Source: Bacillota bacterium (GTDB lineage: Bacteria; Bacteroidota; Bacteroidia; Bacteroidales; Bacteroidaceae). Taken from it: a DNA stretch of 64,000 nt. Under the pieces are notes generated by a model. That model saw only the letters and a program-made list of their open reading frames with translations, made no database searches and was not told the origin of the DNA. Within the stretch, counting starts at the first letter, position 1. Each line of letters begins with the position of its first letter. Where the stretch lies: NCBI GenBank assembly GCA_023664625.1, contig JAMPFD010000001.1, positions 124,001 through 188,000 on the forward strand. Reading direction: 5' to 3'. Position numbers and translations under genes: made by a program. Positions 38,874-48,645 of the stretch are shown one piece after another.

Positions 38874-39899
38874 TTACAGATTGAAGTCCATGCGCCAGAC
38901 GTTATACACCCTGTCTGTAGAACCGCGCTGGGACAGGAAGAAAATGCTCTTGCCGTCACGGCTCCATATAGGAGAAAGGTCGTTGCCGGGATGGTATGTC
39001 AGCTGCGTGAGCTGTGTACCGTCAGTGCGGACAACAAAGATATCGGTATTGACAATTCCCTCTTTCTCAGACTTGCTGTTGCCTACTACAAGAAGCCACC
39101 GTCCGTCAGGCGACAGTTGCGGAGACGTGAAGCTCTTGTCTGCCGCACCGAGTATAAGTTCTTCCACGCCGGTCTGAAAGTTTATACGCCATATCTCGCT
39201 CTCCTTCTTGTCCGTAAAGCGGCCGCAGTAAACAGAATTCCTGTCACCGGGGATAAGGCACGGGGTCATGCCTCGGGAGTAATTGGAGAAAAGATTGGTC
39301 TTGCGGTCATAGCTCCACAGACTGTAGGCCGAGAGTCCCTCTCCGCGGTGGAAGAATATTGTGTTGCCGTCATTGCTGACAACACCGCCCATATCGTTGT
39401 CACTGCCGTTGGAAACCTGCTTCACGACAGTTCCCTGCTGAGCCGACACAAGATAAATGCCCTGATGGCCGCCGCGCACTTCAGTAAAACACAGTTCCTT
39501 GCCGTCAGGACTCCATGTGAAGCCCTGCACATTGGTGCGGAAGGTACGCTGCACGCTCGCACCACCGGTAGACGAACTTTTTATCATGACATTGGTAGTA
39601 CCGTTCTTCTCATTGATATACCCTATCTTCGAACCATCGGGAGAAAGGGCTATCTGCGGGAGTATCCACCAGTCGATAAGCGTGGACTTGCTTGCCCCGA
39701 ACAGTTTCGTGCTCTTGCCCACAAGACCTCCTTTGTAAGAAGCCACCATATCGTCGTCAGTGGTTATCTTCTCAAATTTCACACCGCCCTCTTCTGGCAC
39801 GAATACAACAGAGAAGTCAAATTTCAACTTTTTCGCACCTGCCGCACAGGCTACACCTGCCAAAAACATACAGACTGCAAGTTTCCTTATACTCATCAT
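38874..39899 (-). CDS. TolB-like beta-propeller protein (PD40 repeats)
   Basis: 341 aa with a signal peptide (IRKLAVCMFLAGVACAAGA) and repeated PD40/WD40-like units: ALSPDGSKIGYIN, TWSPDGKELCFTE, SQLSPDGRWLLVV and IWSRDGKSIFFLS. Predicted periplasmic propeller. Such proteins can bind partner proteins, but no specific role is evident. Two adjacent ATG codons (39896, 39899) are possible starts. Confidence 0.85.
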   Translation of the reverse strand: MMSIRKLAVCMFLAGVACAAGAKKLKFDFSVVFVPEEGGVKFEKITTDDDMVASYKGGLVGKSTKLFGASKSTLIDWWILPQIALSPDGSKIGYINEKNGTTNVMIKSSSTGGASVQRTFRTNVQGFTWSPDGKELCFTEVRGGHQGIYLVSAQQGTVVKQVSNGSDNDMGGVVSNDGNTIFFHRGEGLSAYSLWSYDRKTNLFSNYSRGMTPCLIPGDRNSVYCGRFTDKKESEIWRINFQTGVEELILGAADKSFTSPQLSPDGRWLLVVGNSKSEKEGIVNTDIFVVRTDGTQLTQLTYHPGNDLSPIWSRDGKSIFFLSQRGSTDRVYNVWRMDFNL

Positions 39900-40139
39900 T
39901 TTCTTCTTTTATACGGCAACAACGGCTTGTCTCCATGCAAGGCACAGCCGGCAAGCGGCCTCACAAGCGAAACGAACGACAGCCCTCACAGCCCGGCAGC
40001 ATGATAACCGCCGGCAGCAAGAGCTGAGCTTTATATTCATATGCATGAACAACACCATTGTTTGTCCGTCTGTTTACGCTGCCTCAATCCCCAAACGGCA
40101 GTAGTGAAAAAAAGAAATCACACAGGATAAGATACAAGA

Positions 40140-40350
40140 AAAACGACGTGAGGATTCTACTTCTTGCCTATCCCGTATGCAGGCTTCTCGCATTGCCTTC
40201 CCTCAAGATAGGCAACGCAGTCAGCCCACGCCGTAGCAGTTATATCACCCATACACGAATCCTTCTGCCTGCGGCATAATGCCACAAGGCGGACTTGTGA
40301 TAAGGATACAATACTCCCAACGTGGACGTTTCGTTGCCGTCTGCTCTGAG
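40140..40350 (-). ncRNA. Candidate structured RNA, possibly 6S-like
   Basis: On the - strand, the ends (CGTTGGGAGTATT near the 5' side; AATCCTCACGTCG near the 3' side) can pair imperfectly, followed by TTTTTC. Inside are a hairpin GCCTTGTGGCA/TGCCGCAGGC, a 7-bp closing stem GCCTATC/GATAGGC (40166-40172 with 40207-40213) and an alternative stem GCGTTGCC/GGCAATGC that competes with it. GAGAAGCCT also occurs in 6S RNA. Size (about 210 nt) fits 6S. The assignment is tentative; a long structured leader of the TolB-like gene is the alternative. Confidence 0.35.
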
Positions 40351-40455
40351 GGTTACAAACTTTGCGAGAATTTGCATACAGAGACTGACGTACGTAACGT
40401 CCTTTTACCAGTAAATAAACCCCGTCATCCCTATATGGGCTGACTGAATCCGATA

Positions 40456-40487
40456 CAAAGATAATACTTTTTTAACAATACTGCAAA
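40456..40487 (-). promoter_or_regulatory. Consensus promoter upstream of the candidate RNA and TolB-like gene
   Basis: - strand TTTG at 40484-40487, 20-nt spacer, TATCTTTG at 40456-40463. It is about 555 bp from the TolB-like start codon, implying either a long leader or an intervening RNA. Confidence 0.7.
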
Positions 40488-40637
40488 ATTCTTTTTATCA
40501 TTATTTCTGTCACAGATACCCATGCCATCCGTTTTTGACATACATCAAACGGAAGAATCGTATATGAAAGGTAATGATACATCAAAAACAACCGGAGTAT
40601 AATATGCCACATGACACACTCCTCTTCAAAATGTCAC

Positions 40638-41105
40638 AAGTAACTGTCGGAAATTTGTTTATACTAAAACCGCAGTTGTTTTTCAGGTGGTTAGTGTACG
40701 GAACCGAAGGAGCAATGCGGGCATTGTGACTGAGTGACAAGCACCAACTGACAAAAAAGAACGTTTTCATTAAGCCAAATGAGCAGAGTTAAGTTCACTT
40801 GAACTCTGCCATGGCGAGAAAAGGTAGAATGAAATTCAACGTTTTCATTAAGCCAAATGAGCAGAGTTAAGTTCACTTGAACTCTGCCATGGCGAGAAAA
40901 GGTAGAATGAAATTCAACGTTTTCGTTAAGCCGGATGAGCAGAACGAAACTCGTTTCAGTTATGCCATGGCGAGAAAAGGCAGAATGAAATTCAACAAGC
41001 TTTAGTGAGAAAACATTATATTATAAATAATTATCAATAGTTACTTACAACAGAGTTCTTTATAAGAAAACATTCATTTATAAACTAATTTCCAACAGTT
41101 ACTTA
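40638..41105. repeat. MITE-like intergenic element, copy 2 (composite, about 468 bp)
   Basis: Same left end and interior as copy 1, but with three tandem 78-bp units and two right ends (AGTTACTTA at 41039-41047 and again at 41097-41105). It lies just before the orphan rhs fragment. Confidence 0.85.
40760..40993. repeat. Three tandem 78-bp units inside repeat copy 2
   Basis: Units start at 40760, 40838 and 40916. The first two are nearly identical and contain the inverted repeat GCAGAGTT…AACTCTGC; the third matches the single unit of copy 1 and has a different inverted repeat (GAAAC…GTTTC) at the same place. Confidence 0.85.
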
Positions 41106-41140
41106 TATATAATAATATGTGCGCACACATTGTTTATCTA

Positions 41141-41548
41141 TTATATAAACAAGTTGTCCGGGCTGAGGAAGCGGCCGAGAACGGGGTCGTAGACTCTGCC
41201 GTTCATGTTTATGAGCTCGAACTCAGGAAGCATCTCGTGGCCGGTGTAGCCGCGGAGGAAGCCTATATCATTCTTAATGATTTCTTGTCTTCCCCATGCG
41301 TCATAGAGAGCCTCGAAGAGTTTCTCGCCATTCTCGTCAATTATGCAGAGGATGCTGCCCTGATTGTCCGTTACGGCGTGGCAGAGCATGTCGTCATATC
41401 CGGTCCGGCGCACAAGGATTATGTTGCCGCCGAGATAGTAGAACTCGCGTGTCACGCCATCTTCCTCAATGCGCTCATAATCGTCGGAATAGGTTATCAT
41501 GCACTTCTCCTCGCCGTTGATGCTCAGCGTGCTCTGCCGGCGCTCCAT
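41141..41548 (-). pseudogene. Orphan rhs core fragment
   Basis: Encodes the last part of an RHS core (…YYLGGNIILVRRTGYDDMLCHAVTD…[16 protein letters not shown]) and is almost identical in DNA to 43240-43740 over about 410 bp. It lacks an N-terminal region and has only three residues after SPDN, so no toxin tip. It keeps the uninterrupted INMNGRVYDP junction that is broken in the main rhs gene. Such displaced core ends act as recombination substrates in rhs loci. Confidence 0.85.
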
Positions 41549-41665
41549 GTCGGGGCCGTAGGTGAGTGCATTTCATAACGCAGATTATTCCAAACGGAGA
41601 GAAGTTCAGCTGCTGTCTATTATGTTGCTCATATTATTTTCTTTCATCGCAGAGTAGAGATTTTC

Positions 41666-42142
41666 CTAATCTTGGTATCTTATATTCCTGTCAAACTCAC
41701 CGTTTTCATTTTTTGTGATGACACATTTGCGGTATAGCTTTTTAGTGCGTATCTCGTCCCATGAATAGTTTTTTGCATCTCGCCATTTGATTAAAAAGAA
41801 ATAGCAAGTATCGTAGTCTTCCTGATAAATTTGAAAGGAATCTGCTGTGCATAAAGAGTCCGGGTATACAAATAAGCTACGATAATTACCTTCCCCCCCA
41901 AGATTAATGACGGTTGTGTCTGTATCATTATACATAGCGTCGTTGTAAGCTGGAAATAATATGTAATGGCTATCTATATTATCATGATGTGATACCGTGA
42001 TGAACAGTGTATCATGTGTACAGTTTCTAAATCTCACATCATATCTGCAAGAAGTGCACTGCGTAAGCTGACATATCACTATCGTGCAGATAATAATAAA
42101 AGAAGAACGAATGAATCTTCTACGGATTTCAGATGTTTTCAT
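41666..42142 (-). CDS. Putative lipoprotein or membrane-anchored protein, candidate immunity protein
   Basis: 158 aa with a hydrophobic N-terminal segment (SSFIIICTIVICQLTQC) and a Cys that could be a lipobox residue, followed by a beta-rich domain (RYDVRFRNCTHDTLFITV). No recognised family. It lies 17 bp after the RHS toxin-tip frame on the same strand, where immunity genes usually sit. A periplasmic location would fit protection against a cell-envelope or incoming toxin. Function is inferred from position only. Confidence 0.6.
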   Translation of the reverse strand: MKTSEIRRRFIRSSFIIICTIVICQLTQCTSCRYDVRFRNCTHDTLFITVSHHDNIDSHYILFPAYNDAMYNDTDTTVINLGGEGNYRSLFVYPDSLCTADSFQIYQEDYDTCYFFLIKWRDAKNYSWDEIRTKKLYRKCVITKNENGEFDRNIRYQD

Positions 42143-42159
42143 AATAGTCCCAATTTAAA

Positions 42160-43227
42160 TTAAAACAAAATATAGTGTATGATTTTCAATCCACTACCAA
42201 TAGGATTAGACCTTACTCTGTATTGTGCAGCATGAATCCGTAAAAGATTAAACGTACTTATATTTTGTGCAGGGAAACCTGAATCATCGCCACCAAGCCA
42301 GCCTGCCCTAAAATATCCTTTAGCCAAATAGTTTGCCCATGTCTCTGTCCAAAAATTATCATGACCGGAAGGATGGAACGTTACACTGGCAAGGCTTTCC
42401 GGCGCAACTACAAGCCAATATCCATCAGCACCTATTTTTCGATATTGCAGAATATGTCCGAACTCGTGCTGCATCATGGCTCTCCCTGTTTCTTTTCCAC
42501 TTGTGAATACACCATCTGCAGCTATGATACCACGTTCTGGTATTGTGACAGCTTTGTAATTTCCACTTTTAAAATTCCCCAATCTCGGACTTTCGTACAC
42601 ATTCTGTCCTTCAAATGTTCCAACATATTTTCCTGTAATTGTGCTTCTCCCTATATCTAAGTCTGCCGGCATGCATACGGAGCATGCATACGCCCCGTTC
42701 AAGTCAAACCGTGCCTTTCCCGTCCAGAAGTTCGTGCCTTTGTCCAAAGCGTCGAAGCCACTGGAAAGACCGCCTGAGATTCCTCCCGACAACGCTCCGC
42801 CGAGACCTGATGACAGACCTGCAAGAAGACCTGTTCCGAAACTATGTCCGTCAACCCAAGCATTTCCTGCCCCGGAAATGAGACCTGCGGCAAATCCTGC
42901 GCTTGCCCCTGTTGCCGCTCCTGCAATGAAGCCCGTGGAGGATATGCCGTTCGCAAGACCTGCGGCTCCTGCCCAGAAACTGCCTCCTGCCATGGCGACA
43001 TTCATACCTCCCGCCATTCCTGCGCCGGTGGCTCCGGCAAGGGCTCCGGTGGCGAAATAACCGAGTCCGGAGGCATTAAACTGGAAGCCGTGAATCATCC
43101 AATTGAAAATACCTCCAAAGGCTGCCCCGAAGATAAGATTCCAGAATTCCCCGCTCGGGTCCGTATATTTCAGCGGATTGTTCATGCAGTAGGAGTAGCG
43201 GTTGAAGCTCTGCGTGTTATCGGGCAT
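42160..43227 (-). CDS. RHS C-terminal tip with HExxH metallopeptidase-like toxin domain
   Basis: 355 aa from ATG 43227, in the same frame as the main rhs gene but separated by two stop codons. The first 35 residues finish the RHS core ([22 protein letters not shown]). A Gly/Ala-rich linker with glycine zippers (about 35-165) follows, then a C-terminal domain with HEFGH (254-258) and ETWAN (E295). This HExxH…E layout is that of a gluzincin-like zinc peptidase. It would be the toxin of a polymorphic toxin if joined to the core. Independent expression is uncertain. Confidence 0.7.
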   Translation of the reverse strand: MPDNTQSFNRYSYCMNNPLKYTDPSGEFWNLIFGAAFGGIFNWMIHGFQFNASGLGYFATGALAGATGAGMAGGMNVAMAGGSFWAGAAGLANGISSTGFIAGAATGASAGFAAGLISGAGNAWVDGHSFGTGLLAGLSSGLGGALSGGISGGLSSGFDALDKGTNFWTGKARFDLNGAYACSVCMPADLDIGRSTITGKYVGTFEGQNVYESPRLGNFKSGNYKAVTIPERGIIAADGVFTSGKETGRAMMQHEFGHILQYRKIGADGYWLVVAPESLASVTFHPSGHDNFWTETWANYLAKGYFRAGWLGGDDSGFPAQNISTFNLLRIHAAQYRVRSNPIGSGLKIIHYILF

Positions 43228-43287
43228 CTGGACATAGTTGTCCGGGCTGAGGAAGCGGCCGAGGACGGGGTCGTAGACTCTGCCGTT

Positions 43288-43362
43288 GGAGTTATCCTAC
43301 ATCCCCACGCCACGGCATAGTACAAGCAAGCTTGGCTCTGCCCGTTTGGCTTAAGGGATGTT
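43288..43362. other. 75-bp in-frame insert interrupting the rhs core
   Basis: Compared with the orphan copy at about 41200, 75 bp are added between ctgccgtt and catgtttatg. It is a multiple of three and introduces TAA (43351-43353) and a second in-frame TAG, so the RHS frame stops and then resumes. A 3-bp duplication (gtt) may flank a 72-bp element. It has no clear terminal inverted repeats. Confidence 0.8.
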
Positions 43363-46300
43363 CATGTTTATGAGCTCGAACTCAGGAAGCATCTCGTGGC
43401 CGGTGTAGCCGCGGAGGAAGCCTATATCATTCTTAATGATTTCTTGTCTTCCCCATGCGTCATAGAGAGCCTCGAAGAGTTTCTCGCCATTCTCGTCAAT
43501 TATGCAGAGGATGCTGCCCTGATTGTCCGTTACGGCGTGGCAGAGCATGTCGTCATATCCGGTCCGGCGCACAAGGATTATGTTGCCGCCGAGATAATAG
43601 AACTCGCGTGTCACTCCGTTTTCCTCAATACGCTCATAATCGTCGGAATAGGTTATGACGCGCTTCTCCTCGCCGTTGATGCTCAGCGTGCTCTGCCAGC
43701 GCTCCATGTCGGGGCCGTAGGTGATGCAGAGTTCGCGGTACTCATCGTCATGCCATTCGCCGAGGGTCTCCAACTTCCCGAAGAAGTTGTAGGAAGCCTC
43801 CTGACTGCCGGGATGGTATCCGCTGTCGGTCACATCAAGGCTTGTCAGGGCATGTGCCTTGTCACTGTCGTAATGGTATGTGCCGGCATCGCTCTTGCTG
43901 AGGATGTTGCCGTTGCCGTAATACTCCATTGACAGGATGACGCTGTCGTCGTTTCTCACCTCTACAAGCCGGTCGGAACCGTCATAGGCATAGGACTCGT
44001 TCCGGCGGAACATCGCGAGCTGAGAAGCGGAATCAATATGCGAGTTCCCTGAGGACACAGGGTCTGCCGATAGCGGCATAAAACCGGAATTCCCGACAAT
44101 AGGCCTGGCCAACACCAATGTATCAGGCTGCAGTATTATCCCGCCGGATGAGATATACGGAACACCGTCTATCTCCTTTTTCGTAAGGTTGCCCGTGACG
44201 TTGTCGTAGGCGTATGATGCCCTGAAGAGGTCTTTTACCCGGATTATGGTAGAACAGTCCTGCAGAACGCTTGATGTCAGTCTGCCGCTTTCGTCATACT
44301 GAAAAGTTTCCTCCAAAACCGTAAAGCCGGAGACCATTGCCGTTTTCTGTGACTTCCCGGTATAGGAACTGATGCTCCAAGCCTGCTTCCCGTTGACGGA
44401 GACCGACGTGTTGTTCCCGTAACAGTCATAGCCGTAGTCTGCCGTGACACCTCCCGGGTAAGTGATACTGATTACCTGTCCAAGATTGTTATAGGTATAA
44501 CTGTATGTAAGTTCCTCGTCTCCCATATGCCTTGTCTTGGATGACAGGCGGCCGTAGTTGTCATAAGTGTATGTGGTGCGGAGGTCACCGCACTTCTCCT
44601 CTATGAGTCTCTGTGCCGAGGTGCCGCTCCCGCCGTAGGCATACTCGGCAAAGGCCGTCCCGTTGCCGTCCGTCCGCGTCTTCCGCCCCAAGGCATCGTA
44701 AGTGTATTCCGTCTTATGTCCGCGGGCATCGGTGCGCTCCCGCAGACGGCCAAGGGCGTCATAACTGTATTCCGTGCGTCCGGCATCGGGGTCGTTCAGG
44801 GCAGTGCGGTTGCCGGCATAGTCATACTCAAGGGTGAACCCTGATCTTGAGGCGCTTGGCCTGACGTGTATGGGTTTGCCGAAAGAACTGTAACGGTAGA
44901 TGATATCCCCGGAAGGGTCTTCCACCATCCTTATCTGTCCACGGTCGCCATACATTCTCTGATACTGGCGTCCGTTGTCATCAATGTAAACAAACCTGCC
45001 ACTGTATGAATAGGTCACGGTGCCGGCGTTGGTGCTTGTCTCACTGATGATGCGTCCGCGGCTGTCATACTTCATTGTCTTCTCTGTAAGGAGGTCACCT
45101 GTCTTCGATGTCACCCGTACAGCCCTGCCGTATTTGTCGTAGCAGGTCTGTACGGAGAGTTCCGTATCTTTCAGGCCGACGCTCTCACTGAGGACCTCGC
45201 GCCCCATGCTGTCATACCAGGTCTTCACCCATGGCGCGCCGTCGGCGAGTTCCAGGACATAGTACCGCTTTCCCTTGTCTCCGCTCCACCCTCTCACAGT
45301 CTTCGCCCGTGCTCCTGTGGGGCCTGTGGCTGTCTCCGCCTGTCCCCACGGGTTGTAAGTGTAGGTGGTGGTGAGCGGAGTCTCAGGAGCAGTGGCATCC
45401 GTCTCTGTAAGCAGGTTGCCCCATGTGTCATAAGTGTACAGGATGGTGGAAGACTCAGGGATGGTGGTCTTCTTCACCAAAAAGCGCCCGGTGCTGTCAT
45501 ATTCGTTTAAGGTCTGTATCCTCTCCACTCCGTTGCCATAGGAGGTCTCTGACGTGAGGTTTCCGTAAGTGTCATATTTATACTCACGTGTGAGCGGCAG
45601 GCTTGTCCCGTCATTGACACACTCAGAGACTTTCCGTCCCAAGGAGTTGTATGTCACACGGGTGACCAGTTCGCGGGGTTCGTCATCCTCACTGCCTGTG
45701 ACAGAGGTGACGGTCTCCGGAAGCCACCGCATCCCCCTCCACACGTAATCGCCGTAGACTGTCTCGCGAAAGTTGTCGGCACAGTTGCTTTCCTCCTTCT
45801 CTGACAGCAGATAGCCGTACTGCGGGTCATAGATCTTGCTGACGGTTGTACAGTAGCGGTCCGGGGCGCGTGTCTTTGACACCGTCTTCTCCAGTGCGAA
45901 TGTCTTGTCAGTGAAGTTACGGTAGGTGTTTGTCACAGTGGTCGTTTCTGTGCTTCCGCCGACGGTCTTGGTCACAGTGCTTTTCTCCTGCATCAGACAC
46001 AAGTCGTCACGGCTATCAACGGTGGTCTTTACCATGTCGCCCGTGACGGAGTTTTGGGCGGAGAAAGAGGTGAAGCCCAGCAAACCGCGGCCGGCAAGGT
46101 GAGTCTGCAGTTTCTCATAGTGATATACTGTCTCGGATTCTCCCGCCGCACCATTCTCTGTACGCACCCGCCCTACTACGTGCAGGGGCATTGCCGCATT
46201 GCTGACAGGATATGTTCCTGCCGTATATGCTTTACTGTAGGTCTCACTGTCGGTCAGGGAGGTATAAGACACGGACACCTCATGGCCTGTCTCGTCTGTC

Positions 46301-48645
46301 ACTGACGTTACTTTCCCGCTTGACGGGGTGTAAAAAGGATTGTGATAAATATTTATCTGCGGCTCCGTCTGACCGGAAACAGTATTATAGCAGTCTGAGC
46401 CAAAGTTCATGAGTTCCGTCTGCCCGCTGCCCGTGAAACATCCGAGGGCGAAGCGTGAGGCAAGGGAGTTGTCCTCATTGTCTGATACGGATTCACGGAC
46501 AGGAACGAGGGAAATTCCGGAGGAGCGCATCCATATCGTCTTTGACGGTGTCAGACTGTTGACGGTATTCGTCATAACGACATCAGACTTGCCGTCATTG
46601 TCAAAGTCAAACACAAGGCACTGCATCTTGTTGTCATCTATATCGTGACCTTGCTTGTAAAGTTCGCATGAACAGGCGTAGTGCCTGCTGAAAGTGCCGT
46701 TGCCGAGATTGAGCCATAAATACCAGTACGGGCTGCCCTGACTGTTGGTAAGGAAGTCTACAAGGCCGTCACCGTTGAAGTCGCCTTGGAATGTCCGTTC
46801 GTTATGGCCAAAGGAAAGGGACGATGCAGAGTTTTTGGTGTTCGTTTCCATGAACATACTCCCACCGGAAAGTTCTCCACCATTGTTGAAATAGATCTTA
46901 TGGCCTGTCTCGCAGGCAATGATGAGGTCGGGCATGCCGTCATTGTTGAAGTCGCCGGTATAGATGCTCTTGGGAGAACCCGGAAGCCCTGTCACCTGCC
47001 ATTCATTGCGGCGGAGACTGCTTTCGTCCCTATAGCCTATGATTTCACAGACATAGGCTCCGCTGACAGGATTCTTCTCCAGCACTATCACCTCGGAACG
47101 CCCGTCACAGTCTATGTCGGCGGTGGTGAAGGCGGGGCTGTTGTCGTCACTTTTCAACTGATGGCGGAAAACCTTGTGCTCGGAACTGCCGGAGGATACT
47201 TCACGGCCACGTATCAATGAGAAGACTATATCCCTGCCGTCATATCCTTCGCCGGCCACATACTGCGGTATGCAGACATCCGCAAGGCCGTCGCCGTCAA
47301 AGTCAAGCTGATAGGATGACAGCTTGTTGCATTCAAAGTCGATGCCGGAGAATTGTCCGTTAAGCCCTAAATGGCATGTCTTTGCGGAACTATAGCTCAA
47401 CGTCCCGTCCGGCGACTTGTTTGCCTTATATACAAAAACGGGAGTGTCATACTCTGTACGTGTCCAGCCGTTCTCTGACTCCGTAGCTGTACTTGAAGCT
47501 ATCTCCACGATGTCTGCCAGTCCGTCGCCCGTCATGTCGCAGGCAAGGAACATCTCATTCTCTATCTTCTCCTCATATTGGTAGAAACCATAATTAATGG
47601 ACTTCCCTTTATTCAGGCTTATCCGAGGATTGAGGACAGTCAGGGAAAAAGCCGGCAGAAAGTCCCAGCTGAAGGTTACCGGAGGGCGTGACTCTCCCGT
47701 CGGGTTCTGCTCGGTTATGGTGTGCAGGCGTGAGAACGGCTGTCCTGAACGGTCCCCCATACTGTACCCGAAATCATAGCTTCTATAAGTGGCGGCGGCA
47801 GTCCCCGTCTCTATGGTGGCAAGACGGAGGGCGAGGGTGACCTTGTGGTCTTCTATGTAACAATCCTGCCGGTCGGGACGGCTCTCATAAATGAAGCGGA
47901 CGAAATTGCATGAATCACTGTCCCGGCGGCTATTCCCGCCATAGGTGATTTCCTTTGGATAAAGCATCCCGTTGTCATAGAGATACTCGTAGGAAATGTT
48001 GTTGCCGGAACGGTCTTCAACCCTGCTGAGATACCATGCGTTGATACGGCTTTCACTGGAACCGTTCGTGTATGTCTGTTTCGCATTATAAGTGTATATG
48101 ATACCTTCGGCTGTCCTTACTTCCATGTGTGTGTATACTCCTATTCCATAGACCGCGACCTCGGTGGAGGGGGAATTCTCAGGACTGTAGAAGGCACCCA
48201 TGCTTCCCGGCTCGTCTTCGATGAGCACGAGACGGACTCCGTCAAGATAGTAGGCCTCGTCCTCAGTGTGTGTCACGCCCTTTGACGCTCCGTCATGGAA
48301 GACAGTTTTCTGTCCGCGTGTGATTGCGGAGATGCCACTGATGCTGCAACCCCATCCTGCAATTCCGTTACCGCCCTGGCTGCTGTAGGCTACGGAAAGC
48401 TGTGGCTGCATGCCTCCGATGCCCTGAGGCAGGGCTATGGCATAGGAATATGCCGCGGCTCCCATAGGCGAGACGCTGAATGAGCCGTTTGACGGCATGA
48501 CGGGAGAATTTTCGGAGGTTGAGGTGTCCGGCCGGCGGGTATAGCCGAAGCTGCCGTCATCAATATCCGGCAGTTTCCGGACATCCGCCGCATACAGGAA
48601 AGGCAGCATTGCCGGCAGGATACATAGCAGTAGTCTCTTTATCAT
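43351..48645 (-). CDS. SpvB/TcdB-type RHS repeat protein, interrupted before its tip
   Basis: About 1764 aa from ATG 48645 with a signal peptide (IKRLLLCILPAMLPFLYA). Domains in order: SpvB-like region (FSVSPMGAAAYSYAIALPQGIGGMQ), FG-GAP/VCBS-like Ca-binding repeats (DFDGDGLADV, DFNNDGMPDLI, DFNGDGLVDF, DFDNDGKSDV), a TcdB middle region (VTSVTDETGHEVSVSY), many YD repeats (YDALGRLRERTDARGH) and an RHS core ending GYTGHEMLPEFELINMN. The frame then stops in the 75-bp insert; full length with the tip would be near 2140 aa. It probably forms a secreted beta-cocoon that carries a toxin. Its start overlaps the upstream gene's stop. Confidence 0.9.
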   Translation of the reverse strand: MIKRLLLCILPAMLPFLYAADVRKLPDIDDGSFGYTRRPDTSTSENSPVMPSNGSFSVSPMGAAAYSYAIALPQGIGGMQPQLSVAYSSQGGNGIAGWGCSISGISAITRGQKTVFHDGASKGVTHTEDEAYYLDGVRLVLIEDEPGSMGAFYSPENSPSTEVAVYGIGVYTHMEVRTAEGIIYTYNAKQTYTNGSSESRINAWYLSRVEDRSGNNISYEYLYDNGMLYPKEITYGGNSRRDSDSCNFVRFIYESRPDRQDCYIEDHKVTLALRLATIETGTAAATYRSYDFGYSMGDRSGQPFSRLHTITEQNPTGESRPPVTFSWDFLPAFSLTVLNPRISLNKGKSINYGFYQYEEKIENEMFLACDMTGDGLADIVEIASSTATESENGWTRTEYDTPVFVYKANKSPDGTLSYSSAKTCHLGLNGQFSGIDFECNKLSSYQLDFDGDGLADVCIPQYVAGEGYDGRDIVFSLIRGREVSSGSSEHKVFRHQLKSDDNSPAFTTADIDCDGRSEVIVLEKNPVSGAYVCEIIGYRDESSLRRNEWQVTGLPGSPKSIYTGDFNNDGMPDLIIACETGHKIYFNNGGELSGGSMFMETNTKNSASSLSFGHNERTFQGDFNGDGLVDFLTNSQGSPYWYLWLNLGNGTFSRHYACSCELYKQGHDIDDNKMQCLVFDFDNDGKSDVVMTNTVNSLTPSKTIWMRSSGISLVPVRESVSDNEDNSLASRFALGCFTGSGQTELMNFGSDCYNTVSGQTEPQINIYHNPFYTPSSGKVTSVTDETGHEVSVSYTSLTDSETYSKAYTAGTYPVSNAAMPLHVVGRVRTENGAAGESETVYHYEKLQTHLAGRGLLGFTSFSAQNSVTGDMVKTTVDSRDDLCLMQEKSTVTKTVGGSTETTTVTNTYRNFTDKTFALEKTVSKTRAPDRYCTTVSKIYDPQYGYLLSEKEESNCADNFRETVYGDYVWRGMRWLPETVTSVTGSEDDEPRELVTRVTYNSLGRKVSECVNDGTSLPLTREYKYDTYGNLTSETSYGNGVERIQTLNEYDSTGRFLVKKTTIPESSTILYTYDTWGNLLTETDATAPETPLTTTYTYNPWGQAETATGPTGARAKTVRGWSGDKGKRYYVLELADGAPWVKTWYDSMGREVLSESVGLKDTELSVQTCYDKYGRAVRVTSKTGDLLTEKTMKYDSRGRIISETSTNAGTVTYSYSGRFVYIDDNGRQYQRMYGDRGQIRMVEDPSGDIIYRYSSFGKPIHVRPSASRSGFTLEYDYAGNRTALNDPDAGRTEYSYDALGRLRERTDARGHKTEYTYDALGRKTRTDGNGTAFAEYAYGGSGTSAQRLIEEKCGDLRTTYTYDNYGRLSSKTRHMGDEELTYSYTYNNLGQVISITYPGGVTADYGYDCYGNNTSVSVNGKQAWSISSYTGKSQKTAMVSGFTVLEETFQYDESGRLTSSVLQDCSTIIRVKDLFRASYAYDNVTGNLTKKEIDGVPYISSGGIILQPDTLVLARPIVGNSGFMPLSADPVSSGNSHIDSASQLAMFRRNESYAYDGSDRLVEVRNDDSVILSMEYYGNGNILSKSDAGTYHYDSDKAHALTSLDVTDSGYHPGSQEASYNFFGKLETLGEWHDDEYRELCITYGPDMERWQSTLSINGEEKRVITYSDDYERIEENGVTREFYYLGGNIILVRRTGYDDMLCHAVTDNQGSILCIIDENGEKLFEALYDAWGRQEIIKNDIGFLRGYTGHEMLPEFELINMNIP

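Larger units (their letters stand above)
39900..41140. other. Noncoding region with candidate RNA and repeat cluster
   Basis: 1.24 kb holding a possible structured RNA (40140-40350), a strong promoter at 40456-40487, and the composite repeat at 40638-41105. No protein-coding gene is convincing. Confidence 0.6.
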
